Origin: Emiliania huxleyi CCMP1516
Lineage: Eukaryota > Haptophyta > Isochrysidales > Noelaerhabdaceae
Length of the DNA: 64,000 bases
Reading direction: 5' to 3'
NCBI RefSeq assembly: GCF_000372725.1
Contig: NW_005201613.1
Location: 44,676-108,675 of the forward strand
The notes under the pieces are model-generated. The model was given only the letters and a program-made list of their open reading frames with translations, searched no databases and was not told the origin of the DNA. This document shows, one piece after another, positions 30,259 to 41,499 of this stretch (position 1 is the first letter of the stretch; each line of letters opens with the position of its first letter). The position numbers were made by a program, and so were the translations under genes.

Positions 30259-33200
30259 ATGCGCCCCTATTCGCTCGGCCGCAAGCAAAAGCCAGCCAAG
30301 CCCACCACCGCATCGCTCGCCGGCGACAGCGCCAGCGACGGCGGCAGCAGATCCGGCACCAGCGCCTCGCCGGCGAGCGTCCGATCCGAGTCGTCGAAGC
30401 TCGGAGCAGCAGATCCGCTCGGGGCTGCCCGGAGGCTGGCGAGGCGCACCTTCTCCTTCTCCACGAGACGGAGCGTGCAGGCCAAGCAGCCGGCCGTCCT
30501 CGGCGCTGACGACGCGCCGCCCGCGCCGTACGACTCGCTGCAGCCCGTCGGCGGCGGCGAGACGGCCGCCCTCGCACGGCTGCAGCGGTGGCAGCCGCCG
30601 TCGCGCTGTTCGGCCGCGTCTCCGGCGGCGCTCGCGGGCGCGGGCCTCCGGGACGCCGACGACGCGGCGCTCGCGCGCCGCCTGCAGGCCGAGGAGGAGG
30701 AGCGCCTCGCCGCAGCGATGGCGGCGCCGCCAAAGCCGATGGGCCATCGCGAGAGCCGGAAGTCGCTGGTCAACATCCGGAGGACCGCGTCGTGGCAGCG
30801 CGGGCACCGGCAGGCGAGGCGCGCCGCGTCCAAGCCCGCCTCCTCCTTCTGGGAGGGCGCCCTCTATGCCGCCGCCGCCGCTCTACTCGACGGGCGGCGA
30901 GGCGGCGGCGCGCTGCCGGCGGCGACCCGAGCCGCCCTCGCCCGCGTGAGCAAGGCGACGGTCGAGGCGGCCGCGGCGGTGCGGGGTTGCGCGGGAGGCG
31001 GAAGCGGCGGCCTGCGCGCGCCCCAGCTCCCCTCGGTCGTCTTCACCCACGAGGGCGGCGAGGGCGGGCGCGGCAAGGAGAACCAGGCGCGTTGCGCCCT
31101 CCCCGCCCCGTGCCCTCCCCGCCCCGTGCCTTGCCCGTGCGCCCTGCCACCCTGTGAGCGCCCGACGGAGATTGCCCACCTCCCCGCCCGCCGCCCTCAG
31201 GACGCGGCCTTTGCGGCGCGCCCGTCGCCGGATCTCGCCATCTTTGGCGTCTTTGACGGCCACGGCCGCCGGTGCGCCCCACCCCCTCGACGTCGCGCCG
31301 CCTCGCGGCACACGCCCCTCCTCTCGCCGCCGCACCCTCTCGTAGCCCGCCCGCCTCCGCGTGCGGCGGGTTCGCCCGACCCTTCGCGGAGCCTCTCTGC
31401 TGCAGGTTCGGCAAGCTCGCGGGAGAGGTTGCCAGCCGGGTGGTTCGCTCGCGCCTCTGCGCTCTCCACCGCTGGGTGGAGCTCTGCCCCGACGCGGCGC
31501 TGCAGTGGGTGTTTACGCACGCGCACGAGGAGATCCGCACCGCCATGCTGGCCGCAGCGCCGGATCTGCTGCATCTGCAGCGAGGCGCGCGCCGTCCCCG
31601 CCGCTTGTGCCTCGCCTCCCACCCCTGCAGCCTCCCGTCTCTCGCCCTCCCACCTCCAGCAAACCCGCCCTCCGCCCTCTGTGCCCAGGCCACCGCGCCG
31701 ACTTCCTCGTCGAGTGGATGACGGACGAGGACGGGGGGGACGCGCGCTGGGACGCGGTCGACGGAGGCACCACCGCCACCGTCGCGCTGCTGCTGCGCGG
31801 CACCCTCCTCAAACTCGCCTTCGCCGGCGACTCCTCCGCCGTCGTCCTCGGCCGCGCCGCGCCCCCCCAGCCGGCGCGGCAAGGGAGGGCGAAGCCTGCG
31901 CCGCCGTCCGCGCACGGCCCTGCAGGCGGCACCCCGGGCATCAGCGTGCCCGCCGGCTACTCTCGGTCCGGCCTGGCGCTGCCCGCGCCAGCGGAGCCTC
32001 TCCCCTCCCCGTCGTCGTCCGACCTCTCCCTTATCTCGCTCGCGACGCCCGAGAGCCGCAGCGGCGAGCCGCTCTCGCCGCCGCCCTCGCCCCCCTCGCG
32101 CTCGCCGCCGCCGCCCTCGCCCTCGAAGGCACGCCAGTTTTTCATGAATGCGGAGTCGGCCTCCGCGCCGTCCGCGGCGCCTGCCGCTGCCGCCTCGCGC
32201 TACGGCCACCGCACTGGCACCGTCGTCCCCTCCTCCAAGCCCGCCACCGCGCCGCCACCCGGCGGCGGAGCCGCAGCCGCCCTCGCCCGAGCGCGCGCCT
32301 ATCAGGCGCAGGCGCAAGCCCCGGCGGCCGAGCCGGCAGGCGCCGCGAGTGGGGGGGCGAGGGAGGCGGCGTCCGCGGCGCAGCAGCAGCGACAGCGGGA
32401 GGAGGAGGCCGCCGCCGCGGCGGCAGCAGCTCGGGCAGCCGCAGCGGCGGAGGCGGAGAGGGCGGAGGCGGAGAGGGCGGCGGAGGCGGAGAGGGCAACG
32501 GCCGCGGTGGCGGCGGTCGCCGCGGCGGCCGGGAAGCCATCGCACGAGCTGTACGCCGAGGAGCATTCGCCGACCAACCTGCAAGAGTACATGCGGGTGC
32601 GCTCGACGGCGGGCGGCGAGGCGGTCAGTTTCGTCTACGACTGCCCCGACTACGAGGAGTTCAACATCTTTGGGACCGACGCGAGCGGCGCGGCGTGCGC
32701 CGACGCCGCCAACTTGCGGATGGCGGACGAGCACGGAGTGCTGGTCAAGAACCCGCGGGACGACCGTTTCACGCTGCTGCTGGTGCCCGAAGGGCGGTAC
32801 GAGCTGACGCACCAGCCCGGCAGTTTTGCCGAGGTGGAGGAGCAGGCGCCGGCGACGGGAGCGAGATGGGAGAGGGAGGGGGGGGGGGGGAGGGGAGAGA
32901 CTCCACCCGCACACGGGCGAGGGTGACTTGGCGGGACCGTGCCTCCTCGCCCGCAGGCACTGACGATGACGCGCTCGCTCGGCGACTTTTACGCGCACGA
33001 GTACGGCGTCACCGCCGCGCCAGAGGTGCGCACGATCCCGCTGGCGCAGGTGCGGCTGTCGCACCCCGCCCTGCTGCTCGCCTCGGATGGCGTGTGGGAC
33101 ATCTGGGACTACGACGAGGTGGCGGCGCAGCTGGTGCCGGCGACCGGTTTGGGGTCGCTCGACGCGATGCGCGAGCGCGCGGCCCGCTTCTGCGAGGCGA

Positions 33201-33289
33201 CGCGCGCCACCGGCTTCAAGTACTTTGGGGAGCGGGCCGACAACTTGACGGGCGTCCTCGTCAACTTGAGCGAGGTGTGTGGACGCTGA
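30259..33289 (+). CDS. PP2C-type (PPM) Ser/Thr phosphatase with a large low-complexity insert, 855 residues
   Basis: Exons 30259-31086, 31201-31271, 31406-31584, 31689-32845 and 32957-33289 total 2,568 bases in frame. Introns start GC, GT, GC and GC. Catalytic motifs in order: DLAIFGVFDGHG (metal Asp), DGGTTATVALL, LKLAFAGDSSAVV, LTMTRSLGDFYAHEYGV and LLLASDGVWDIWDYDEV, then NLTGVLVNL near the end. Family members dephosphorylate Ser/Thr with two Mg/Mn ions. Unusual points: a ~275-residue N-terminal extension (Arg/Ser-rich; MRPYSLGRKQKPAK), and about 230 residues of Pro/Ser then Ala/Glu/Arg coiled-coil-like sequence between the third and fourth motifs, followed by a folded-looking piece (HELYAEEHSPTNLQEYMRV, FNIFGTDASGAAC). 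I chose the Met at 30259; the frame opens a little earlier without an ATG. Confidence 0.82.
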
Positions 33290-33690
33290 AGGGAGGAGGG
33301 GTGGGCGCGGCGGAGGCGAGGTGGGCGTGCCTAGCCTCCCCACGCGTCGGAGTTCTCTCAAATCAGGCCCCACGTGGCGACGCCGATCGGCGGGGGGATA
33401 TGTGCATGTGGCGCGATAGAGTCTCCGTGGACGCCGTGAGTCGCTAGGTGAGTCGGCGTCTCTGATCGAGAGGAAAGGCAGTGGGGGGACCCCGCGGCGG
33501 TGTATGTCCGAGTGTGTATGTGTCCCGCGCCATCATTCTCGCAGTCGCACAACCGCGCCCGCGCGCGCCGCGCGGGACCGAGCGACGAGCCGACGCGCGA
33601 AATAAAAGTAAAAAGGAACAGGTCCCCGCCCCTTGCGATCTTTCTGCAGGGTTCATCTTTGTGGGTGTGTGGTGTCGCCGTGTCGGCGAC

Positions 33691-34232
33691 TACGGGGTGT
33701 GGACCGTGAGTTGACCAGGGGTTGTGCGCCTGGCCCTCCTGCTCGGCTCCAGCCAGTAGACAAGTCTTGTCACTAACAGAGTAGAAGGATCTGACCTCGG
33801 GGCCGATGTGACCAAGCGCTGGTAGCGTGGTTTTACCTCACACCCATGGTCTCACAGTGTGCCGGCAGTCGCCGAGCAGTGTCGCTCACACAAGCCGCAG
33901 CACAAGTGACTGAGGGCCAGTGAGGGCGAGCCCATCGCTGTCACAGCTGTGGTAGCCGCACAGTAGGCTGTGTCAACTGTGCAGAGCGTGTGAGCAGCCG
34001 AGGAGCTGCTCTCCAAGCTTCTGACGCAAAGAGCTGCATGCCATCGAAGGCGCTGTCGAGGTTCGCCGAGCGCGGCGCAGGTTGGAGGAAGCCGCCACCG
34101 ACGAGCGCGTTGGACTTTTCACTCCGGACAAAGACGGGTAGACGCACACGAGCCGCGGTCGTCTACCCGTCATAGTGGCGAGGCGCGGGACCGTCTGTGG
34201 CGAAGTGGGTCGCGTCCTCCGATTTCCTCAAC
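33691..34232 (-). repeat. dispersed repeat family R1, copy C
   Basis: Almost full-length match to copy A (10732-11272) in reverse orientation, including the outer block that ends GCGTCCTCCGATTT. Copies A and C are closer to each other than to B. Confidence 0.78.
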
Positions 34233-34283
34233 TCATGGTCCGCTCCCTCTAGCCGGGGTCGTCCTCCCGATGGGGGACTAGCA

Positions 34284-34652
34284 CTAGCCGTCTTCCACCT
34301 GGTCCCTCGGGTCCCTGCTGCTCCTAATCTCTTCGTACATCCTCCTGCTGATCTCCGCAAAGTCCTGCTCCCTCCCTCGTCTCGCCCTGCGCGTCTGCTC
34401 CGCCTCACCGTCTTCTGCCCTGCGTCGTCTGGCGACGGGTCCTCCATGGTCGGTCGAGGTCGCCGCCCTCCTCGTGCCTCTTCCCAACGTTCCCTCGGCG
34501 GCCGATGCCGTCTGCTCCGGCTCCCCAGTCCCCGGGTCTGCCCTGCTCTCGTCTGCGCTAGTTTCTGTTTCGTCATCACCGGCGTCTCTCCTCTTCCTTC
34601 TCCCCTTCTTGTATGCTTTGCACATCGCGTCGATTCCTTTTCGCGTGAGCAC
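34284..34652 (-). CDS. uncharacterised basic/acidic ORF
   Basis: Frame of 122 codons reading LTRKGIDAMCKAYKKGRRKR, then an acidic stretch (DAGDDETETSADESRADPG) and EQDFAEISRRMYEEIRSS. It looks more like protein than the other frames, but there is no known domain and it may extend upstream through splicing. A remnant of a mobile element is equally possible. Confidence 0.25.
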   Translation of the reverse strand: MLTRKGIDAMCKAYKKGRRKRRDAGDDETETSADESRADPGTGEPEQTASAAEGTLGRGTRRAATSTDHGGPVARRRRAEDGEAEQTRRARRGREQDFAEISRRMYEEIRSSRDPRDQVEDG

Positions 34653-35022
34653 CAGCCTGAAGCCCGCCCAGCATCTGAACCGCGCTCCCTAAGTCGAAGG
34701 AGCATCATCAGTCTCCCCCCCTTCGCTCTCTGCCCACCGTCTCCGCTCCCTCCCGCTTGTATGAGCCGCCGTCGCGGCCCTCGTTCGTCCCACTGGCTGT
34801 TGGCCCGTCCCTGCGTTGCCTGCGGTGCGTTATCCCTCCGTCTGCGACTCCCTCAAGGCCGGCCGAGCCTCTTTCCACCCAGTGAAGAGCTTCCTCAGCC
34901 ACTCGATGTGTTCCTCTCTCTTCATTATGCGCCGTAGCCTCATCATTGAGCTGGATCCAGGAGGTGAGGGCATAGTCTGAGGGTTAGGTTTCTGGAGCCT
35001 CGGGTGCTTTTACGCTTTTGAT

Positions 35023-35105
35023 CGGGTCAGGTGTGAGTGGGACAGAGTGCGACTTTTACCACTTCGGGTCAGGTGTGGGTGGGACAGAGTGCGACTTTTA
35101 CCACT
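35023..35105. repeat. short tandem duplication
   Basis: GGGTCAGGTGTGAGTGGGAC-type unit of about 42 bp, twice in a row, ending in GACTTTTACCACTT. Confidence 0.85.
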
Positions 35106-35179
35106 TTGGTCGTCTCGGAGCGACCAGCCGGTAGCAGTTTTCTTTTTTTCTTCGGCGCTGTGCGCCGGGTGCGGAAGTA

Positions 35180-35590
35180 CTTGAGCACTTGAGCACTTGA
35201 GCACTGGATAGGGTCGATTCCGCGTGGTACGGGACCCCTCGATCGTCTCGCCCTCCCTCACTGGTGTGTTCATTGGGGGGGGGGGTCATAACAAAAACAC
35301 GGTACAGGATCGAGGTGCACGCTGCCGAGGCAGTGTCGTCCCCCCTCTCCATCGTCTCACTGGGAAACGTCGGCGGTGATGGCGGTGTGACTGATCGAGC
35401 TACAAGAGGAAGAACTTGGTCAGCAGGATCCGGGGTGGGTCGAGCAGTTCTCACTTCCTCATCACAATGGGTGAGAGCTTCAGTTCTCATGGCCAGCGCC
35501 ACCACGCGTCCTCCCCTTCACCCCTCGGCTCGTGTGGATTCGAACCACGGCCGGGATGGAAGCTTCCTGCTTCCATCTGATTAGTTTTCC
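35180..35590 (-). repeat. dispersed repeat family R2, copy 1, with tRNA-like tail
   Basis: Shares AGCACTTGAGCACTGGATAG, GATCGTCTCGCCCTCCCTCA and ACACGGTACAGGATCGAGG blocks with 47970-48330. On the minus strand 35537-35547 reads GGTTCGAATCC, a perfect pol III box B. Beside it is a 9-bp stem (35555-35563 with 35569-35577). This resembles the T arm and long variable arm of a type II tRNA (Leu/Ser). No acceptor stem or full cloverleaf was found, so it is more likely a tRNA-derived SINE than a tRNA gene. Confidence 0.6.
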
Positions 35591-35840
35591 ATTTTCCTCC
35601 TGTGCAAGAGCGGGGGGGGGAGCTCATCTAGGAAGTACTAGCTATCGTCCCGCAAAAACGGCAGAAGTAATTCCTGCACACTATGCCTAGAAAAATGTGC
35701 TGCCGCTCGCCTCGACAGCGCCCACCGGTGTGTGTCCAAACACATGGGTAGCGCTACAAGTTTGTAACACATAAGGGCGCTGCTGAGCACGAGGCTGAGG
35801 CGCTGAGCCGCTGAGCCCGGGGCTCTTTGCGGCGGCGGCG

Positions 35841-35972
35841 ATGCGAAAGGTCCAAAAGGATCTGGTGGCGATGAAGGTGGTGGAGCTCAAGGAGGAGCTG
35901 GGCGAGCGTGGCGAGGCCCTCTCGGGCAGCAAGGCGTGGCTGCGCCGCCGGCTGCACGGCACGCCTCTATAG
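35841..35972 (+). CDS. SAP-domain mini-ORF or terminal exon
   Basis: 43 codons from an ATG at 35841: MRKVQKDLVAMKVVELKEEL followed by GERGEALSGSKAWLRRRLHG. This fits the SAP motif (L-x-x-x-L-K-x-x-L-x-x-x-G-x-x-x-x-G-x-K-x-x-L-x-x-R-L), a helix-loop-helix that binds AT-rich scaffold DNA or RNA. An in-frame stop lies about 45 bases upstream, so it is either a very small protein or the last exon of a gene whose earlier exons I cannot place. The stop is a TAG at 35970. Confidence 0.5.
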   Translation: MRKVQKDLVAMKVVELKEELGERGEALSGSKAWLRRRLHGTPL

Positions 35973-36614
35973 TGAGCGAGTATTTGGAGCGAGCGCCGCG
36001 GGCGCCGCCGGAGAGTAGAATGTCCAAAAATTTCGCGCGCGCCTGCGGCGCGACTTTTACCATTTTGCCCCGGGCGGGCCCACTTTTGTCGTTTTGCCCC
36101 AAATCTGCGCCCGGGGGTGCTTTTCTTTTGACCCAAATCGGCCGGACTTTTAGGATACCCTCAGACTATGGGTGTTCACATGCCGACCGATTCGGAATCG
36201 GATAAAAGGATTCGCGGAGGTGGCTACAATATAGAGAGGACTAAAATAGAGCCAGTGCTAGACGAAGAGTACTTCTAGAACGTAGACGAAGGTCGAAGGG
36301 AGCGGACCCGCCGGACGGACGCGCGAGAGCGAGAGTCGCCCCGTACACTGTGCGGGGAGAATCCGAGAGGAAAACCAAAACGCGGTGAAACGAGCTGCTG
36401 TGAAGGCAGAAGCCAGAACCAGAAGCCTCTCTTCCTCCAAGAAGTTCTAGAAAAAGCTAGTGAGACGGGGAACCAAGCGACACCGATTGCTAGAGGAACA
36501 TACGTCGGAGCTGGCTCCTCGTGGGCTCCCCCCCCCTCATGTGCATGCAGTTGGCGCTAGTGGGGGGTAGGCTAATCGCGTCTCACAGCGCGTGCGCCTC
36601 TGCGGCTGGGGTCG
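35973..36614. other. intergenic, no feature recognised
   Basis: Contains a short TTTTACC/TTTTGCCCC-rich stretch (36050-36150). Nothing here supports a gene. Confidence 0.5.
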
Positions 36615-37936
36615 TCACCCCCGCCCCGCCTCTGCCTCCTCCTCGCGGATCATCGAGCAGCGGCCAGCCCTGTAGTACTCGTTGCTCGCCGTGCCAAAGT
36701 AGGCGGCGCCGCTGCAGCTCGCGACGCTCGCTCCCCGCTCGCCCGCGCTACTCGAGTAGGCGCCCGCGAGCGCTGCGAGCTCCGAGGCGGGCGATGAGAG
36801 TGAGGGCTCGCTCCAGAGGGAGAAGCTCTCGTGGACGCCTGCGAGGCCGCCGATGCCTGCGAGCGTCGAGGTGGAGGCGTCGCGCTCGACCCGCATCCAG
36901 AGGTGGGTCCCCTCGGGGAGCACGCCTGCCGGCACGGGGGGTGGGGGGGGGGCGTCCAACACCGTCTCGAGGGAGAGGCGGGCGGGCCGTACGGCCAGGC
37001 CGCATCTGGGCCGCATCTGGCTGTATCGCCGCAGGGACCACGCGATCGACTCTCCTGTGGGCGGTGGCGCGCACACCCCACTCTGCGACGCCCTTTGCCA
37101 TGCCGCGGCCCCACACCGCCCACCGGCCTCCGAGCACGGCTGCCTCGCCCTCGCCTCCCCCGACGGTCCGGAAGGTGCCGCCCGGCCGCAGCACCACGGC
37201 GTACGAGAGAGGAGCGCCTGCGGGACGCGTGCCCTGGACGCGTCACGAACGCGCGTCTTGGAAACGGCGGACGTGGATAAGTACGGGGACCGACGCACCT
37301 CCTTCCATGTCGATGAGCATTCGCCACCGGCCGACAAATGCGCGCTTGGCAAAGGTGGCCGGTCGTGCCGGCCGCGCGCTCCGCCGCCGCTCGAGCCGCG
37401 CCTGGCCCACGCACACGCGTCACGGGCGGAGGGGGAGGAGGAGGGAGCGGGGAGACGAATGGCCGCGGGGAGCACGCCTCAAGGTCCCCGAGGCCATCCG
37501 AGCCGATGTCGGCGAGCGCGAGGGTCAGGTCGCACTCGCCGACGTGGCACGGGTCCTCTGCACCCTCGAGGACGGCGCCACCAAGCTGTGTGCACCGCAG
37601 GCCCGTGCGCTCGCCGACAGCGAGGATGGTCCAATCTCTCACCCGCAGCGATACGGTCACGCGCTGCTGTGCAGATTCAGTCGGAGCGCTATCAGCCCAC
37701 CAGACTCCCTCTTCATTCTCATCGAGGCCACGCACTCTCCCGCTGGCGGCGAGCCGCCACGTCAGCGTTCGATCCCCGTCGTCGAGACGAAGCTCAGCTT
37801 TCCACACACCCGAGAGAGCCTCCAGCTCCTCCGGCTCGAGGGACCCTTCCGCTGCTGTGAGAGCGATTTGAGAGCGGATTTTAATTGGGACGGAGTGCAC
37901 AGCAGAGGCGCGCCACACCAGGGAGGCGAGGACCAT
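36615..37936 (-). CDS. uncharacterised multi-exon protein, possible targeted beta-barrel
   Basis: Starts MVLASLVWRASAVHSVPIKI (37936), which could be a targeting leader. Exon 1 (37936-37478) reads ALSGVWKAELRLDDGDRTLT, GRVRGLDENEEGVWWADS and HVGECDLTLALADIGSDG. It ends before a GC donor at 37477. Later pieces in other frames continue the same style: RAFVGRWRMLIDMEGGASVP (from 37344), YAVVLRPGGTFRTVGG, then VLPEGTHLWMRVERDAS and AYFGTASNEYYRAGRCS near the end. The alternating G-x-W and strand-like segments recall plastid lipid-binding or lipocalin-like barrels, but I cannot name a family. Junctions after exon 1 are not resolved; one candidate intron would be only about 33 bp, which is doubtful. 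Confidence 0.5.
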
Positions 37937-38105
37937 ACGGAGGAGGCACGGCGGCGGCGGGCTTGGGGGGGGAGGCGAGGGCGGAGGTGGCGAGGGCGGA
38001 GGGCTCTCGAGTTGTTGGGGGGCGGACTTCCCCCCCCCCCTCACCCCACACCACACACACACTGGGCACGGGACTGACGGGACGGGACGGAGTCTGCTCA
38101 GAGGG

Positions 38106-38196
38106 GTGGTTGACGGGTTGAGGGTTGAGGCCCCCCCTCAACCATCTGGTTGACGGTTGAGACCCCCCGTCAACCCTTTAGTTGGGGGTTGAGGCC
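38106..38196. repeat. TCAACCANNTGGTTGA palindrome cluster 1
   Basis: Several copies of GGTTGAGG/CCTCAACC around CTCAACCATCTGGTTGAC. Related clusters lie at 39466-39562 and 48389-48420. Confidence 0.7.
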
Positions 38197-38199
38197 TCC

Positions 38200-39465
38200 G
38201 GGGCGTATTCACAGGCTCGCGCGTGATCACAAGATTGGAACAGCCCTGCCGCCAAAAAAATCGCTTCGCCTGCGGCGCGCTCTTGCGGTCCTCGTACCTT
38301 GAGCGCAATCCATAAGTAGGAGACGCTCACTGTCGCCATTCAGGCGCCTGATCCTTCAGCAAAGCGATGGCCTACCAGGTACGAGTTGAGATGCGCGCCC
38401 GGCAGAAGACGCTTGTGATGCCGCATGCATGCAGTGGAATGCGCACAGAGAACGGACGGCAAGAGAAGGCAAGGGAAGGAAGATAAACGGCTGGTGAAGC
38501 TCAGCTCACGGCGTAGTATTGCGGTCACTAACCATTCACGGCAAGAGTCACGGTGAATGCTGCCGCATAAAAGCAACAGAGTCGCGGTTGGCGCGATGGT
38601 CTTGTCGCGGTTACATGTATATAACGACTTGACGTTGCACACGGCCATAGACGCAGTATCTGTTTGGCGAGCCTCAAGCAGCGAAAGCAGGCGCGAGAAA
38701 TTAATGTCAATCCTGAGATCTCAATTTTGGCGCTAGTTTCGTTTTCTGGTACATCATGACGACTTGGGTCTCATGTAGCTCTCGACGGCTCTTCGACGGC
38801 TCTTTCTGGTTGGATCAGACAGTGCTATCAGTCAACAACACAATGCCGAGAGCAGGGCGGCCTTCGAGCAGGGCGGCCTTCGAGGCAACTAAGTTCCTGC
38901 TGCATTTTTCATCGTACAACTTGATGGCGGGCGGACGTGTCGAGCATGGAAGGCGGCCATTGCTCAAACCTGTTCGAGTTGGCCTCCGGGAACAAGGGTG
39001 CGTGGCCGGCGCGGTCTGTTTCACGTGCAATAAGGGCAACGCCATCAAAATCGCGAACATGGGCCGACATGCCTCCGACATTTCTCAGGGCTCGCGGACG
39101 GAAGCTCTGCAGACAGCCAGACCGCTATGCGCGGTCGGACCGACTTTTTCAGACTTTGCTATTCTGGATACTGAGGGTATGTGCTGCTAGATCTCACTGA
39201 GCTGAGCTCGTATCTGGCTTTGGTAAGCAGTTTTGAGTTCGGTAATGTCTCCGGAGACGGAGGGCCGCGTCCGCGGACGACCATGACGTCGGCCGGGATC
39301 CCCCGTGCGGGGGCCTTCGACGCGCCGTTTTTACGATACTTGCTTCAGCTACGTGCGTGAATGGGAGGTGTGATGCAGCATCCAGGCGTTAAAGAAGACG
39401 ACATGAATGGTTCACAGAGAATGTGTGTTCAGACCTTTGCGCGGGGGGTGTGAACAGCCATTCCG
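38200..39465. other. 1.3-kb interval without a supported gene
   Basis: Short ORFs exist on both strands (for example 38756-39190 plus and 38815-39081 minus), but none shows a family motif or convincing codon bias. The base composition is more balanced than in the genes around it. Confidence 0.4.
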
Positions 39466-39562
39466 CGTGGTTGAGGGGTTGAAGGGGTCTGTCAACCACT
39501 TGGTTGAGGGTTGAGGCCTCTGTCAACCACGTGGTTGACAGTTGAGGCAATCGGCCTCAACC
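39466..39562. repeat. TCAACCANNTGGTTGA palindrome cluster 2
   Basis: Includes the perfect 20-base palindrome TGTCAACCACGTGGTTGACA (39521-39540), centred on a CACGTG G-box core, and the near-copy GTCAACCACTTGGTTGAG (39491). Confidence 0.8.
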
Positions 39563-39909
39563 ACCGCTCTGAGTAGAACGGAGGGCAGCAGGGCCGCGTG
39601 CGGGGCCTGCGCTTGGATGTCCCCGTCGGGCGCGCGGTGTGCCCACTTTCGGTTGACAGGCTTTATGGCGCGGATTTCATGAGCGATGTCTGTCGCATGC
39701 GTGCCGCCCCAAGCAATCAGTAACCAGCCTCCGGCGGGGCCCCCCGCTACCATCCAAACCCGAGTACAAAGCGCCTCTCCGAGAGCGCTGCGCAGACGGT
39801 CTACTTACTAATCATAGAGGCTCAAGTGCGACAAGTCCACACACATAACATGACATGCGACACGGGTGCCATACACAAAGCATTACTCTCACGACACACG
39901 GGCACCGGA

Positions 39910-40160
39910 GCGGCGGCAGCGGCGGCAGCAGCACGCGCGGGCGGACGGATTCGGACGGGGCGGAGCAGCGACCGCCTGGGCGGCCGCTGCTCTGTCTGCC
40001 AGAGCGCGCCGTCTGCGCAGCGCGGTCAGGTGCAGGGAAGCGTGGCGGCGCGGGGAAGCGCGGCGGCGGTGGCGAGCAGGCGAGCGGCCCGCGCGCGGCG
40101 AGGCGGACAGGTGATCGGCAGGCGGGTGATGGGCCGGAGAGTGACCGCGCCCAGCGATCG
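39910..40160 (+). repeat. dispersed repeat R3, copy 1
   Basis: Shares GGCGGAGCAGCGACCGC, GCGGCCGCTGCTC.GTCTG and GCGTGGCGGCGCGG blocks with 40985-41190, in the same orientation about 1 kb away. No gene was recognised between 39563 and 41499. The end of the block near 40545 (GGGGGGCTAAAATAAAG) might be a 3' processing site. Confidence 0.6.
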
Positions 40161-40984
40161 GAGCGAGCCGATCGTCGCTCGGCCGCAGCTGACCTCGAAG
40201 GCGTGCGGAGCGCGACTGTCGGTGTCGGGGGGCGGCCGTCATGTGGCGAGGAGGGAGGACGACAAGTGCGCGTCGTACGGGTCGCTCTTCATCGGCCAGT
40301 CCAGCGGCACTCAAGTCGAGCATGGGCGACGAAAAGTGGTGGGGCCGGTGGGAGGTAGGACGAGATTCGTTTCGCGCTTTCAAAAGCGGCTTCGCGCCAT
40401 ATCAACTTTGGGTTTGCCACGAAAAGTGTATCCGGCTGGAAAGGGGGCTACTGGGGCGGCCAATTCACACCTCGCGGGACTACTTATGTTTTCGTAAACG
40501 TAGTCGTGGCCCCCCGCTACGTCGCACGACTGCGACTGGGTAGCGGGGGGCTAAAATAAAGCCCGAGAGCGATATGCCATGTCCGCCTTGCGTTGTTTCA
40601 AATTACGTGTGAGTGTTAGAGTTGTTTGGTATTGCTAAAAATCTCTCTAACATCGAAGGCAAACATCGAAATAGTTAGAGGCTGCGCAGGCCGTCCCGTT
40701 TGCTGTTTGAAACGCCTGTTGCGCTGGCCGCTGCGCGCGCGCGCTGGCCGCTGCCGGGGCTCTGTCTCACTCTCACGTGCCGCAATATGTGTCACACACG
40801 GCGGCTTCTGCCACCTCTCGATTGGTTCTACTTTCTCCGCACACCTACCGGGGAAGGGGCGCTTGGGAGCGCCGGCGGGGGCGGGGGCGGGGGCGCGCAG
40901 CGCGGCTGCGCGGCGCGCGCAACAGAGGGTAGGGTGGGGAAGACGGCGAGGAGGGGGCGGCGGCGGCGGCGGCGGCGGCAGCGC

Positions 40985-41190
40985 GCGCGCGGCGCGCGCG
41001 ACGGGGGGGCGGAGCAGCGACCGCTGGCGCGGCCGCTGCTCCGTCTGTGCCAGGGACGCGCGCTCTGCGCCGCTGCACAGAGCGCGCGTCAGGCAAAGGA
41101 GGGCATGCGTGGCGGCGCGGGACGCGCGGCGGCGGCGGCGAGCACGCTCCGTGAGCGGTGAGGCGGCCGGGCGAGGGCGCGGCGGGTGAC
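40985..41190 (+). repeat. dispersed repeat R3, copy 2
   Basis: Second copy of the 39910-40160 repeat, diverged by many substitutions and some indels. Confidence 0.6.
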
Positions 41191-41470
41191 GGTTCAAGGG
41201 AGCAGCCCACACCCGGCGTCGCTTTTTGAGCGACGCCTGTGGTACGCCTGCGCAGGGGCCGCAGGGCGGTCAGTTGTGGGGCGAGGCGGTGCCGGCCGCG
41301 GGCCGGGTGCAAGGCGCCGGCCTCGGCGCCGCCTCGGCGCGCCGCACGGGCGCGGCGAGCCTCTGAGCGGGAGCCGAAGGTTTGCCGTGGTGGGAGGGAG
41401 GGAGGGAGGTGGGGGTGATTTTTCTTTGCCGCAGAGGCCGTCCCTAGCTGTGAACAGCAAAACGGGACAG

Positions 41471-41478
41471 TATAAATA
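41471..41478 (+). promoter_or_regulatory. TATA box of the Lin0512-family gene
   Basis: TATAAATA, 29 bases before the ATG at 41500. At the usual TATA-to-start distance, transcription would begin almost at that ATG. Confidence 0.5.
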
Positions 41479-41499
41479 CACGTTGGAGCAAACACAACG

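Noticed and set aside
35537-35590. A true tRNA gene on the minus strand
   Set aside because: Box B and a variable-arm-like stem are present, but no acceptor stem, anticodon arm or box A could be placed.
37245-37300. A 33-bp intron in the unknown gene at 36615-37936
   Set aside because: It would connect two protein-like frames but is half the length of every other intron in the window; left unresolved.
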